Shown here: positions 1 to 8,418 of the stretch, one piece after another
How positions within the stretch are numbered: the first letter of the stretch is position 1
Layout: the number at the start of each line of letters is the position of its first letter
Source: JAKAGZ01 sp964595355
Lineage (GTDB): Bacteria; Bacteroidota; Ignavibacteria; Ignavibacteriales; Ignavibacteriaceae
Length of the DNA: 39,543 nucleotides
NCBI GenBank assembly: GCA_964595355.1
Contig: CAZQQD010000016.1
Location: forward strand, 1-39,543
Direction of reading: 5' to 3'
Notes under the pieces: generated by a model
Seen by the model: the letters and a program-made list of their open reading frames with translations, nothing else
Databases searched by the model: none
Told to the model about the DNA's origin: nothing
Program-made: the position numbers and the translations under genes

Positions 1-95
1 TTTTTAAAACAATTCTAAATTTCCCAATATTTCAATATTTTAGTGACTGCCTTAATTAAAAATTAATTTTTACCTGAATTAAAAAAAGGTTTGAT

Positions 96-929
96 ATGAG
101 TTATAATTGGAAAACAGCAAAAGATTACGAGGATATTATTTATGAGAAGCTGGATGGAATAGCAAAAATAACAATTAACAGGCCGGCAGTTAGAAATGCT
201 TTTCGCCCCGAGACAGTTATTGAAATGTATGATGCATTTTCAGATGCACGTGAAGATCAGGCAATTGGTGTGGTTTTACTAACGGGCAAGGGACCGGCAA
301 AGGATGGCAAATATGCTTTTTGCTCGGGTGGTGATCAAAGGATAAGAGGAGGCCAAGGATATGTCGGAAAAGACGGCGTGCCGAGATTAAACGTACTTGA
401 CCTTCAAAAACTCATAAGAAGTATTCCAAAACCTGTCATAGCTTTAGTTGCAGGCTATGCAATTGGCGGTGGTCATGTTTTACACGTTGTGTGCGACCTT
501 ACAATAGCAGCGGACAATGCTATTTTCGGTCAGACCGGGCCGAAAGTTGGAAGCTTCGACGGAGGTTTTGGCTCAAGTTACCTCGCAAGAATTGTTGGAC
601 AAAAAAAAGCAAGAGAGATTTGGTACCTCTGCAATCAGTATAATGCAAAGGAAGCAGAAGCTATGGGACTTGTAAATAAAGTTGTTCCGGTTGATCGGCT
701 TGAAACCGAAGGCGTGGAATGGGCTAAAAGAATTCTTCAACATAGTTCAATGGCCATAAGATTATTAAAATCCGGATTTAATGCAGAACTTGATGGACAG
801 GCAGGCATACAAGAGTTAGCCGGTAACGCAACTCTGCTATACTATATGAGTGAAGAAGCACAGGAAGGTAAAAAAGCATATCTTGAAAAGAGAAAACCTG
901 ACTTTAAAAAATTTCCCAAATTACCTTAA
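96..929 (+). CDS. menB: 1,4-dihydroxy-2-naphthoyl-CoA synthase (MenB)
   Basis: This crotonase-fold enzyme closes the second ring of menaquinone by converting o-succinylbenzoyl-CoA to 1,4-dihydroxy-2-naphthoyl-CoA in the cytoplasm. The 277-residue length fits the family. Visible MenB signatures are CSGGDQRIRG near residue 76, the GYAIGGGHVLH oxyanion-hole segment near 120, and TGPKVGSFDGGFGSSYLAR near 147, whose SFDGG segment is diagnostic of MenB rather than generic enoyl-CoA hydratases. The C-terminal KAYLEKRKPDF also matches. The ATG start gives the usual short N-terminus; upstream AAAAAGG is only a weak ribosome site. It is the first men gene visible, 15 bases ahead of menA, so the operon may begin before the window. 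Identification is firm. Confidence 0.96.
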   Translation: MSYNWKTAKDYEDIIYEKLDGIAKITINRPAVRNAFRPETVIEMYDAFSDAREDQAIGVVLLTGKGPAKDGKYAFCSGGDQRIRGGQGYVGKDGVPRLNVLDLQKLIRSIPKPVIALVAGYAIGGGHVLHVVCDLTIAADNAIFGQTGPKVGSFDGGFGSSYLARIVGQKKAREIWYLCNQYNAKEAEAMGLVNKVVPVDRLETEGVEWAKRILQHSSMAIRLLKSGFNAELDGQAGIQELAGNATLLYYMSEEAQEGKKAYLEKRKPDFKKFPKLP

Positions 930-944
930 ACTTTTTAATAACAT

Positions 945-1838
945 ATGCTTGAAAAAAACACTCCATCAAAATTCAAAGGCTGGTTACTTGCAAGCAGACC
1001 CAAAACGTTGTTAGCTTCTGTAGTACCGGTTGTTGTAGGTTCAGCATTAGCCATTTCCGAAAACAAATTTGTTATACTTTATTCTCTCATTGCACTCGCT
1101 TGCTCAGTATTAATTCAGGTCGGAACTAACTTTGTTAACGATCTTTATGATTATCTAAAAGGAGCAGACAACGAAAAACGCAAGGGCCCTGAACGGGTAC
1201 TTGCTTCCGGCTGGATATCTGTTAGAGAAATGAAAATCGGGAGTGTGTTGGTTTTTCTTACTTCATTTCTATTAGGCTTGTATCTGGTTTATGTTGGCGG
1301 AAAAGTAGTTTTAATTATTGGAGTACTCTCAATTATTGCAGGAATAGCATACACAGCTGGCCCTTTCCCTCTTGCATACAATGGGCTTGGAGATATTTTC
1401 GTTTTTCTTTTCTTCGGATTGATTGGAACAATGGGAACTTATTACGTTCAGGCCCATAAATTTTCTGAACTAAGTTTCATTGCCTCACTTCCGGTCGGTG
1501 CGCTCATAACAAATATTTTAGTAGTAAATAATTATCGAGATATAGAGGAAGATCGTTCAGCAAAGAAAAAAACACTTGCAGTTATTTTTGGAAAAGTTTT
1601 TACAAGGTTTGAATATATTTTTTTATTAATAATTTCTTTCCTTGTTCCAGTTGCACTGTACTTTTACTTTAATTTTCATTACTGGATATTTCTTCCCTAC
1701 TTATCAGTTCCAATTGCAATAAATCTTATTAGTATGTTATTCAAATTAGACGGACAGGAGTTGAATAAAACACTAGAGCTGACTGCAAAATTCTCTGCAC
1801 TATTCGGATTTCTATTTTCTATTGGATTAATGATATGA
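945..1838 (+). CDS. menA: 1,4-dihydroxy-2-naphthoate polyprenyltransferase (MenA)
   Basis: This UbiA-superfamily membrane enzyme attaches the polyprenyl tail to 1,4-dihydroxy-2-naphthoate, giving demethylmenaquinone. The two metal-diphosphate aspartate motifs are visible: NFVNDLYDYLKGADNEKRKG near residues 62-81 and NNYRDIEEDRSAKKKTLAV near 186-204. About eight hydrophobic segments surround them. The 297-residue length is typical. The ATG has no clear Shine-Dalgarno sequence. It sits between menB and menC, and its stop overlaps the menC start by four bases (ATGA), which suggests translational coupling. The men context separates MenA from UbiA paralogues. Confidence 0.94.
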   Translation: MLEKNTPSKFKGWLLASRPKTLLASVVPVVVGSALAISENKFVILYSLIALACSVLIQVGTNFVNDLYDYLKGADNEKRKGPERVLASGWISVREMKIGSVLVFLTSFLLGLYLVYVGGKVVLIIGVLSIIAGIAYTAGPFPLAYNGLGDIFVFLFFGLIGTMGTYYVQAHKFSELSFIASLPVGALITNILVVNNYRDIEEDRSAKKKTLAVIFGKVFTRFEYIFLLIISFLVPVALYFYFNFHYWIFLPYLSVPIAINLISMLFKLDGQELNKTLELTAKFSALFGFLFSIGLMI

Positions 1839-2863
1839 ATCAACTGGGCTTAACATATCTGCCCTATTCATTGAAACTCAAAATACCTTTCGAAACTTCT
1901 AAATCTAAAATCAACGAAAGAAAGGGATTTATCATTACAATAAAGGATTCTGAAAAATTTAAAGGAGTAGGTGATGCTGCTCCCCTACCAAACTTTGGTT
2001 CTGAAACTTTCGATGAAGCTGCAAAATTCCTAACTGACTTTAAACTGAACTTAAAAATTGATCTGACCAACTTTCTCAAAAGCTTACAGGCAAACCTTTC
2101 TCCACTTGATAAATTTCCAGCTTTGAGACATGGTTTTGAACAGGCTTTCCTGAATTATGTTTGTTCAAAAACCAGCGTTTCATTAAATGAACTGCTTAAT
2201 CGTGAATCTTCAAAGTTTGTAAATGTAAATGCAGTAATAGGGCTTTCTCCTCTAAATGAAATTGGGAAAATTGTTACAGAGCTAATCAAAAAAGGTTACA
2301 AAACTCTGAAGCTAAAAGTTGGAAGAGAAAATTTCGATAATGACTTGAGTGTAATAAAAGAAGTGAGAAGCCATGCTGGAAATGACATAAAAATAAGAAT
2401 CGATGCAAACGGCAAATGGAACTTTAATTCTGCAAAAAGCAATCTTAAAAAGCTTGAAAAATTTGATATTGAATATTGTGAACAACCTGTTGCAAAATCA
2501 ATTAATTTCATTAGGTTAAGAGAACAAACAACTATACCATTAGCAGCCGATGAATCAATTCGTTCGATGCAAGACGCTGAAGATTTTATTACAAAAAAAG
2601 CAGCATCAGTTTTAATTTTAAAACCTATGATGTTGGGCGGAATAATTAATACAATGAAAATTGTTGACCTGGCAAAGAGGAAAAAAATTAAAGTAGTAAT
2701 AACATCTTCATTTGAATCTGTAGTAGGAAGATCATTTGCTATTTTAGCAGCTTCATTTTTGAAAAACGAAACAGCACATGGGTTAGGAACTGCGGAATAT
2801 TTTGAGAAGGATATTGTTGAAGATCCGTATCCGGTCAAAAAAGGAATCATATCACTCGGTTAA
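1835..2863 (+). CDS. menC: o-succinylbenzoate synthase (MenC)
   Basis: This enolase-superfamily enzyme dehydrates SHCHC to o-succinylbenzoate. The muconate-lactonizing subgroup layout is seen: TLKLKVGREN near residue 157 (catalytic Lys), RIDANGKWN near 187 (metal Asp), CEQPV near 214 (metal Glu), LAADESI near 235 (metal Asp), and ILKPMMLGG near 260 (second catalytic Lys). All expected active-site residues are present. The 342-residue length is normal. It overlaps menA by four bases and is followed three bases later by menE. Some family members also racemize N-acyl amino acids or dipeptides, but the operon position makes menaquinone synthesis the likely role. Confidence 0.93.
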   Translation: MNQLGLTYLPYSLKLKIPFETSKSKINERKGFIITIKDSEKFKGVGDAAPLPNFGSETFDEAAKFLTDFKLNLKIDLTNFLKSLQANLSPLDKFPALRHGFEQAFLNYVCSKTSVSLNELLNRESSKFVNVNAVIGLSPLNEIGKIVTELIKKGYKTLKLKVGRENFDNDLSVIKEVRSHAGNDIKIRIDANGKWNFNSAKSNLKKLEKFDIEYCEQPVAKSINFIRLREQTTIPLAADESIRSMQDAEDFITKKAASVLILKPMMLGGIINTMKIVDLAKRKKIKVVITSSFESVVGRSFAILAASFLKNETAHGLGTAEYFEKDIVEDPYPVKKGIISLG

Positions 2864-2866
2864 AAA

Positions 2867-4312
2867 ATGAATTTTCTTGAATTAAATTCAAAAATTAAAG
2901 ATTTTAACAGTCTTCAAAGTCCCGCAATTATTACAAGCAAACAAACGATAACTTATTCCGAGCTTCAGAAAGAAGTAATAGAAACGGCTGGTTTATTGTT
3001 TGAGTGTGGAATTACAAAAGGCGATTATACATCAATTGTTTCCAGCAATAATAAAGATTTTGTCATAACCGTTTTGGCGTTATGGTTAATAGATGCAATA
3101 CCTATTCCGATTAATACAAGATTAAGCCCAAAAGAAATTGAGCAATTAATATCGATCTCCCGTTCAAAAAAAATATTATTACATAAAGATTTTGAGAATA
3201 AGTTAAATTTTAATGAACAGATTATTTTCCCTTTTCACAAATCTCGTAAAGATATTATCTCAATAAATTTATCTAATGATACTAATAAAACAGCCGTTGT
3301 AATTTTTACTTCGGGCTCTACAGGTATCCCTAAGGGAGTAATGTTATCATTCAACAATCTCATCAGCAGCGTTGAGACAGGTAACGAGATTTTACAACAA
3401 TCTTCAAATGACAGATGGCTCGCAAGTCTTCCCTTTTACCATATCGGAGGATTTTCTATAATTACAAGGACATTATTAGCTGGTGCTTCAATGATTATTC
3501 CCGATTCTTCAGATATTAACGATTTTAAGAAAAGTATAAACAAATTCAAGCCAACTCTGGCTTCATTTGTAGGGACTCAATTAAAAAAACTGCTTGACGA
3601 AAAGTTTACGTTGACAAATAATTTTAAAAATATTCTCATCGGCGGTGGATTTGTTGACGATGAATTCATAAGCACTGCTGTAGATAAAGGGTGGAATATT
3701 TCAAAGGTTTACGGTTCGAGCGAAACCTCGTCTTTTGTTGCTGCTTTTTCACTAAAAGGGTTTAGAGACAAAACAAAATCCTCTGGAAGAGTTATTCCGC
3801 CTAATGAAATTCTTATTGTAGATGAACAGAAAAAAATACTTCCTCCAAACTCTGTTGGTGAAATAGCTGTTAAGAGTGAAGCAGTGTTCAAAGGTTACTT
3901 AAACAACGACACTGAAACTAAAAATAAATTAGTCGATAATACTTATCATACAGGCGATATTGGATACATCGATGAGGATGGATTTTTATTTGTCGAAGCA
4001 CGCCGAACAGATTTGATTGTGACAGGTGGCGAAAATGTTAATCCCCTAGAAGTTGAGAAACAAATTCTTCAACGCAAAAACATTAAAGAATGCTGTGTGG
4101 TTGGAATAGAAGATAAAACCTGGGGACAAATTGTTGTGGCAGCTATTGTTACCAAAGATAATTCTATTGTAGAAAGTGATATTCAGAATTTTCTAAAAGA
4201 TAAAATGGCCGGATTTAAGATTCCCAAAAGAGTCCATTTCGTCGCCCACATTCCCAAAACATCACTCGGAAAAATTAAAAAAGACAAAGTAATTGCTTTA
4301 TTTAATAACTAA
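2867..4312 (+). CDS. menE: o-succinylbenzoate-CoA ligase (MenE)
   Basis: This acyl-adenylating enzyme activates o-succinylbenzoate with ATP and CoA to give OSB-CoA, the MenB precursor. ANL-superfamily core motifs appear in order: FTSGSTGIPKGVMLS near residue 146 (phosphate loop), VYGSSETSS near 285 (adenine-binding A5), HTGDIGYIDEDG near 366 (A7 Asp), GGENVNPLEVE near 389 (hinge region), and PKTSLGKIKKDK near 464 (catalytic Lys). Length 481 is typical. It is the last gene of menB-A-C-E. Its stop overlaps by four bases the end of the converging thioesterase gene, leaving no room for a terminator between them. Confidence 0.93.
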   Translation: MNFLELNSKIKDFNSLQSPAIITSKQTITYSELQKEVIETAGLLFECGITKGDYTSIVSSNNKDFVITVLALWLIDAIPIPINTRLSPKEIEQLISISRSKKILLHKDFENKLNFNEQIIFPFHKSRKDIISINLSNDTNKTAVVIFTSGSTGIPKGVMLSFNNLISSVETGNEILQQSSNDRWLASLPFYHIGGFSIITRTLLAGASMIIPDSSDINDFKKSINKFKPTLASFVGTQLKKLLDEKFTLTNNFKNILIGGGFVDDEFISTAVDKGWNISKVYGSSETSSFVAAFSLKGFRDKTKSSGRVIPPNEILIVDEQKKILPPNSVGEIAVKSEAVFKGYLNNDTETKNKLVDNTYHTGDIGYIDEDGFLFVEARRTDLIVTGGENVNPLEVEKQILQRKNIKECCVVGIEDKTWGQIVVAAIVTKDNSIVESDIQNFLKDKMAGFKIPKRVHFVAHIPKTSLGKIKKDKVIALFNN

Positions 4313-4713
4313 GCTGATATATATTTCATTAATCCTTTTTTAATTCCTTCATTCATTGGCTTTTTCTTCCAGCTATTTTTATCAATTAAAACGTGAACCG
4401 TTTTCACCTCAGTACAGATCTCCCCTTTTTCATTTTTACATTCATATTGCAATTCAAAGGATGAAGTTTTCAGGTTGGCAACTTTCAATTCAATATTGGC
4501 GGTTTGCCCGTAGGTAAAGGGATTCCTGTATTTTGCCTCACTGTGAATTATCGGAACTATATAACTATCATTTGACCAGTAATCCTCTTCAAGGTTAAAA
4601 CTTTCAATCAACGCTTCATAACAGGCGTGACATAATTCATAAACCCGGGCAAAAAATAGAATACCGGCCGGGTCACAATCATAAAAATTTATTTTCTTTT
4701 GAATCGAGAACAT
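4309..4713 (-). CDS. hotdog-fold acyl-CoA thioesterase, probable DHNA-CoA hydrolase
   Basis: A 134-residue 4HBT-family thioesterase. The N-terminal YDCDPAGILFFARVYELCHACYEAL segment holds the conserved catalytic Asp (DPAG) and the following helix of this family. The segment resembles known DHNA-CoA thioesterases, which release 1,4-dihydroxy-2-naphthoate for MenA. That step has no other candidate in this men cluster. The gene converges on menE with a four-base overlap, so it needs its own promoter. The upstream region is shared with the divergent aquaporin gene. The thioesterase fold is clear; the menaquinone role is inferred from position. A YbgC-like thioesterase is the alternative. Confidence 0.82.
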   Translation of the reverse strand: MFSIQKKINFYDCDPAGILFFARVYELCHACYEALIESFNLEEDYWSNDSYIVPIIHSEAKYRNPFTYGQTANIELKVANLKTSSFELQYECKNEKGEICTEVKTVHVLIDKNSWKKKPMNEGIKKGLMKYISA

Positions 4714-4877
4714 TCGGGCCTCATATTTTTTAATTGTTTACCATCATTTTTTTATTGATAGATAAAAACTATCTTTTTATGTTACAGAAAACAAACGAGT
4801 TAGTTAATGCCAAAACTTAATTAATATACTAAATAGTTCAAAAAACTTTCCTTTTTTATATTTTGTCAGGAGGTAGG

Positions 4878-5501
4878 ATGAGACAATATCTGATGGAATT
4901 CATCGGAACAATGTTTTGGGGTCTCGCAGTAGGATTCAGCGGAAACCCCATAGCTATTGGAGTAATGTTAATGGTGATGGTTTACATGGGAGAACATATT
5001 TCAGGAGCACATTATAACCCGGCAGTTACATTGGCTGTCTGGATACGCGGTAAAATTAAAGCGAAAGATGTAGCCGGATATATGATTTTTCAGGTACTTG
5101 GTGCATTTGCAGCAGCACTGATTTTTTACTTTGTTCAGGAGAGAACTTTTGCTCCTGTGCCGGCTGCCGGAGTAGAAATATGGAAATCGATATTACTTGA
5201 ACTACTCTTCACCTTCGCACTCTGTTCAGTATTTCTGGCAGTAACTACAACTGATAAACTAAAAGGGAATTACATTTATGGACTGGCCATCGGTCTAACT
5301 GTTTTAACAGGAGCTTTTACGATTGGAAATATCACCGGAGGTATTTTTAATCCTGCAGTTGCTCTGGGACCTCAATTGATGGACACTTTGGAAGGTGGAA
5401 CGGCTTTAAGTAAATTTTATATTTATTTCATAGGATGTTTTGCTGGAGGTGCATTAGCAGCCATAATTTACAAATACCTAAATTCTAATGAAGTAAAATA
5501 A
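4878..5501 (+). CDS. aquaporin / MIP-family channel
   Basis: A six-helix major intrinsic protein, 207 residues from this start. Both pore half-helices carry intact NPA motifs: SGAHYNPAVTLA in the first half and GGIFNPAVALGP in the second. The start at 4878 was chosen because an AGGAGG ribosome site ends six bases upstream; a TTG at 4863 would put that site inside the gene. The protein transports water or small neutral solutes. The selectivity-filter residues cannot be assigned confidently by eye, so water versus glycerol is left open. It lies next to the fluoride-responsive crcB pair but on the other strand, so the link is only positional. Confidence 0.9.
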   Translation: MRQYLMEFIGTMFWGLAVGFSGNPIAIGVMLMVMVYMGEHISGAHYNPAVTLAVWIRGKIKAKDVAGYMIFQVLGAFAAALIFYFVQERTFAPVPAAGVEIWKSILLELLFTFALCSVFLAVTTTDKLKGNYIYGLAIGLTVLTGAFTIGNITGGIFNPAVALGPQLMDTLEGGTALSKFYIYFIGCFAGGALAAIIYKYLNSNEVK

Positions 5502-5514
5502 TTTTACAGATTAT

Positions 5515-5539
5515 GGCGTGATTATTTTTTGATCACGCC
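5515..5539. terminator. hairpin between converging genes
   Basis: GGCGTGAT (5515-5522) pairs perfectly with ATCACGCC (5532-5539) around a nine-base T-rich loop. It lies between the aquaporin end and the DUF190 gene end and overlaps the DUF190 stop codon. It could act for both strands. The run of T expected directly after an intrinsic terminator is weak on both strands, so the assignment is tentative. Confidence 0.45.
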
Positions 5540-5886
5540 GTCCTGTTAGCTTTATATTTTATTATCTCCACTTTCTCCATTGTTATCAACCCGCCGCAAT
5601 CTGCTTTTTCAAAAATATCATCAACAATAGGAATAAATTCCTCGATCTTTTCGACTTCATCAACTATTTCAATTACGAGCGGAAGATCTTCTGAAAGTCT
5701 TAATATTTTCGTTGTATGTATTCTGCTTCTGCCGCCGAATCCCATTATTCCTTTAAATACTGTAGCACCTGCGAGACCAGCTTTCCTGGCCTCGAGCACA
5801 ATCCTTTCATAAACCGGAGTTTTACTTATCAGGTCACTTTCACCAACAAAAATTCTAACTAATTTTGCTTCACCTTTTATTTGCAT
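5533..5886 (-). CDS. DUF190 family protein linked to CrcB
   Basis: A 117-residue small cytoplasmic protein of the DUF190 family. It begins with LVRIFVGESD, and the middle carries the typical AGLAGATVFKGIMGFGGRSRIHT segment. It starts one base after the crcB stop, with a GAGGT ribosome site inside the end of crcB, so the two are co-transcribed and probably translationally coupled. DUF190 genes often neighbour crcB and have a ferredoxin-like, PII-like fold. No biochemical function is established that I can state. Sharing a fluoride riboswitch suggests a supporting role in fluoride tolerance. Confidence 0.87.
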   Translation of the reverse strand: MQIKGEAKLVRIFVGESDLISKTPVYERIVLEARKAGLAGATVFKGIMGFGGRSRIHTTKILRLSEDLPLVIEIVDEVEKIEEFIPIVDDIFEKADCGGLITMEKVEIIKYKANRTA

Positions 5887-5887
5887 G

Positions 5888-6271
5888 TTAACCTCTTGTT
5901 AATGCTTTTGCTATAATAATTGCCAGAACAAGGGCGGCAAGAGTTAAAAATACATTCAGTAAAATATTACCAATACCAAGTAAATATTCTGAATTTCTGA
6001 ACAACTCCATTGTCTCAAAAGAAAAGCTTGAAAATGTTGTGAAACCACCACAGAAGCCTATCATCAACAGAACTTTCATATAGGAAGAAAGCAATTCATT
6101 AGAATCTAAATAATAGACCAAAATTCCAAGTATGAAACTTCCGATAACATTCACAGCTAAGGTACCGATAGGAAAGGTAGTTTCTATAATTTTATGGGCG
6201 ACATCAGTCAGCCAGTATCTAAGCGTTCCCCCAATTGCCGCGCCTGCTGCTACAAGGATATAATTAATCAC
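5888..6271 (-). CDS. crcB: fluoride channel CrcB/Fluc
   Basis: A 127-residue, four-helix fluoride exporter that works as an antiparallel dimer in the inner membrane. Seen motifs: GGTLRYWLTD near residue 14, GTLAVNVIGSFILG near 37 with the conserved pore Asn, and GFCGGFTTFSSFSFE near 73, which holds the TTFS track and pore phenylalanines. The GTG start follows an AGGAG site by eight bases. A fluoride riboswitch lies directly upstream, and the DUF190 gene follows after one base. Identification is firm. Confidence 0.94.
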   Translation of the reverse strand: MINYILVAAGAAIGGTLRYWLTDVAHKIIETTFPIGTLAVNVIGSFILGILVYYLDSNELLSSYMKVLLMIGFCGGFTTFSSFSFETMELFRNSEYLLGIGNILLNVFLTLAALVLAIIIAKALTRG

Positions 6272-6315
6272 TTAAAATTCTCCTATCTATTTATTTTAAA
6301 TTATAAATTTTTCCA

Positions 6316-6386
6316 GATAGGAGTCATCAGCCGAAAGGCAGTTATTTCCCTTCTGAAGGGACGCAGGTGAACTCCATCACCTGTGT
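6316..6386 (-). promoter_or_regulatory. fluoride riboswitch (crcB motif)
   Basis: Read on the minus strand, the leader of crcB begins AGGTGATGGAGTTCACCT (6366-6383). It continues through a short extra hairpin (CCCTTCAGAAGGG, about 6348-6360) and AACTGCC, and ends CTGATGACTCCTA (6317-6329). These match the conserved blocks of the fluoride riboswitch: the GGNGATGG...TTCACC stem, the small GCC/GGC hairpin and the CTGATGACTCCT pseudoknot strand. It ends about 45 bases before the crcB start. Fluoride binding would be expected to turn on crcB and DUF190. The inserted hairpin is a somewhat enlarged variable region. Confidence 0.9.
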
Positions 6387-6415
6387 TTAATAAGCTATTC
6401 AAAAATAATACAATT

Positions 6416-7177
6416 TTAAATAAGAAATATGTCGTTAAGAAAAGGAAGATTTTTCCTGACTTCGCCCACTGTATCTTTATTAATTTCTGCCATTAATATT
6501 TTTTCTTCATCGTAGGCGGTAACGACTTCATTGCCCATAGGGTCAATCACACTGCAAAAGCCATTATAATCCAGTTTGGGATCTTTCCCAACCCGGTTTA
6601 CACCCACAAAATAACATTGATTCTCAATAGCCCTGGCACGCAATAATGTTTTCCAATGCTCAATTCGGGTAATAGGCCAGTTTGCAATATTTATAAGTAA
6701 TTCATTGCCCTCCTTACCGTAAAATCTATATAATTCAGGAAAACGAAGGTCATAACAGATTGATAAACCAACATTCCAACCGTCGATATTTGCTGTAACA
6801 GGCTTCCTCCCTCTTTTGTAATGCTTATCTTCTGTCGAATATGAAAACGGATGTACTTTCCTGTATTTTTTTACCAGCTTTCCTTTTTTATTTATATACA
6901 AAAGAACATTAAAATAATTTTCCCTGTCCTTTTCAATTATACCGGCGATAATTCCACTTTTGTACGTTGTTGCCAGAGACGAAAAATATTCAAAACTTTC
7001 TCCATTAACAGACTCCGCAAATTCTGAGGAATTCATGGTAAAGCCTGTAAGAGTCATTTCAGGAAAAATTAAAAGATCAGTCTCTTTAAAATTATTTTCA
7101 AGCAGCCAGCTTAATTTTTGCTTATTCCTTTCCTTATCTTCCCACTCGGGATCATATTGAACCAAACCTAAAAGCAT
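6416..7177 (-). CDS. carbon-nitrogen hydrolase (nitrilase family, omega-amidase-like)
   Basis: A roughly 253-residue nitrilase-superfamily amidase. The catalytic Glu-Lys-Cys triad is visible: LLIFPEMTLTGF (Glu), KYRKVHPFSY (Lys) and SICYDLRFPELYR (Cys). The order and spacing match omega-amidases, which hydrolyse alpha-ketoglutaramate or alpha-ketosuccinamate. The start at 7177 (MLLGLVQYDPEW) is preferred over an in-frame ATG at 7231 because GAGGT lies six bases upstream of it and the fold starts there. It is transcribed away from asd with a shared promoter region. The exact substrate cannot be fixed from sequence. Confidence 0.87.
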   Translation of the reverse strand: MLLGLVQYDPEWEDKERNKQKLSWLLENNFKETDLLIFPEMTLTGFTMNSSEFAESVNGESFEYFSSLATTYKSGIIAGIIEKDRENYFNVLLYINKKGKLVKKYRKVHPFSYSTEDKHYKRGRKPVTANIDGWNVGLSICYDLRFPELYRFYGKEGNELLINIANWPITRIEHWKTLLRARAIENQCYFVGVNRVGKDPKLDYNGFCSVIDPMGNEVVTAYDEEKILMAEINKDTVGEVRKNLPFLNDIFLI

Positions 7178-7250
7178 ATTTACCTCACATATTTCTTTTA
7201 TCATTTTAAAATTAAGAATTTTTTTGTTCAAATGATTTACTTATTTTTAG

Positions 7251-7300
7251 ACTACTCTTTCAAGTGGAAAAAGAATCGATAAAAGAAATATAAGAGTAGT
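7251..7300. promoter_or_regulatory. inverted repeat in divergent promoter region
   Basis: ACTACTCTT (7251-7259) is exactly inverted as AAGAGTAGT (7292-7300), separated by 32 bases, in the region between the amidase gene and asd. It could be a pair of operator half-sites or the base of a leader hairpin for asd. No known regulator motif is recognised. Confidence 0.4.
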
Positions 7301-7327
7301 GTTAACGATTAATAAAAACATTCTAAA

Positions 7328-8377
7328 ATGTCACAACAGAAAAAAATATCAGTCGGAGTATTAGGCGCTACCGGCAGCGTAGGACAAAAATTTATCGCAT
7401 TACTTTCAGATCATCCCTGGTTTGAAATAACTGAAGTTGCTGCATCCGAAAGATCGTCAGGTAAAAAATATAAAAACGCAGTAAACTGGATTTTAACTTC
7501 TCTCCTCCCGAAGAAAGTTGCAAATATGACTGTAAAGGATTGCACTCCCAATTTAAATTGCCAGATTGCTTTTTCCGGTCTCGATTCAAGCGTTGCAGGT
7601 GAAATTGAATTATCATTCGCGAAAGCCGGTTACACTGTTGTATCAAATTCTAAAAATCACAGAATGGATAAAGATGTTCCTTTGTTAGTTCCGGAAATTA
7701 ACCACGAACATCTTGAAATTATTAAAACACAAAAGTTTGGTAAAGGATGTATTGTTACAAATCCAAATTGTTCTACTATCGGACTCTCTCTGGCACTGAA
7801 ACCTTTACACGATAAATTCGGATTAGAATCGGTAAATGTTGTAACGCTGCAGGCTTTATCCGGCGCAGGCTATCCCGGTATTTCAAGTCTGGATATTATA
7901 GACAATGTTATACCGTTCATATACGGGGAAGAAGGAAAAGTTGAAACAGAACCTTTAAAAATTCTCGGGGAATATAAATCAGGTAAAATTCAGGACACGA
8001 AAATAAGGATAAGCGCTCAATGCAATCGCGTTGCTGTAATGGACGGACACACAGAATGTGTGCAGGTAAATTTAAAAAAGAAAGCGACAATTGAAGAAAT
8101 AATAAATGCGTGGGAAAACTTCAAGGGTATACCGCAAAAAAGAAATTTCCCTACAGCCCCGTCAAAACCGATCCATTATTTTGATGACCAAAAATATCCG
8201 CAGCCAAAAATTCACCGCAACATAGATAAAGGAATGGCTGTTTCCATTGGCCGTTTAAGAGAAGATTCACTTTTCGATTACAAGTTTGTTATTCTTTCGC
8301 ACAATACTGTCAGGGGCGCTGCTGGAGGAGCAATTCTCTGTGCCGAAATGATGGTTGAGGATGGATACATAAAATAG
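7328..8377 (+). CDS. asd: aspartate-semialdehyde dehydrogenase
   Basis: This enzyme reduces beta-aspartyl phosphate to aspartate-4-semialdehyde, the branch point to lysine/diaminopimelate, threonine and methionine. The N-terminal GVLGATGSVGQKF binds NADP(H). The active-site Cys is in VTNPNCSTIGLSLALKP near residue 149, and the catalytic His is in RVAVMDGHTE near 238. At 349 residues, with this motif wording, it resembles the archaeal/fungal-type ASADH branch rather than the E. coli type. No ribosome site is evident before the ATG. It is monocistronic here, with a hairpin shortly after the stop. Confidence 0.93.
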   Translation: MSQQKKISVGVLGATGSVGQKFIALLSDHPWFEITEVAASERSSGKKYKNAVNWILTSLLPKKVANMTVKDCTPNLNCQIAFSGLDSSVAGEIELSFAKAGYTVVSNSKNHRMDKDVPLLVPEINHEHLEIIKTQKFGKGCIVTNPNCSTIGLSLALKPLHDKFGLESVNVVTLQALSGAGYPGISSLDIIDNVIPFIYGEEGKVETEPLKILGEYKSGKIQDTKIRISAQCNRVAVMDGHTECVQVNLKKKATIEEIINAWENFKGIPQKRNFPTAPSKPIHYFDDQKYPQPKIHRNIDKGMAVSIGRLREDSLFDYKFVILSHNTVRGAAGGAILCAEMMVEDGYIK

Positions 8378-8389
8378 TTGATTTTGCCA

Positions 8390-8418
8390 GAAATTTTACG
8401 GAAGTTAAGTAAAATTTC
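8390..8418 (+). terminator. hairpin downstream of asd
   Basis: GAAATTTTAC (8390-8399) pairs perfectly with GTAAAATTTC (8409-8418) around a nine-base loop, beginning 13 bases after the asd stop. No clear T-run follows, so it may be a weak terminator or a 3'-end protecting hairpin. Confidence 0.4.

Noticed and set aside
2296..2850. 184-codon minus-strand frame across menC
   Set aside because: menC keeps all catalytic residues on the plus strand. The opposite frame has no recognisable domain and no independent promoter.
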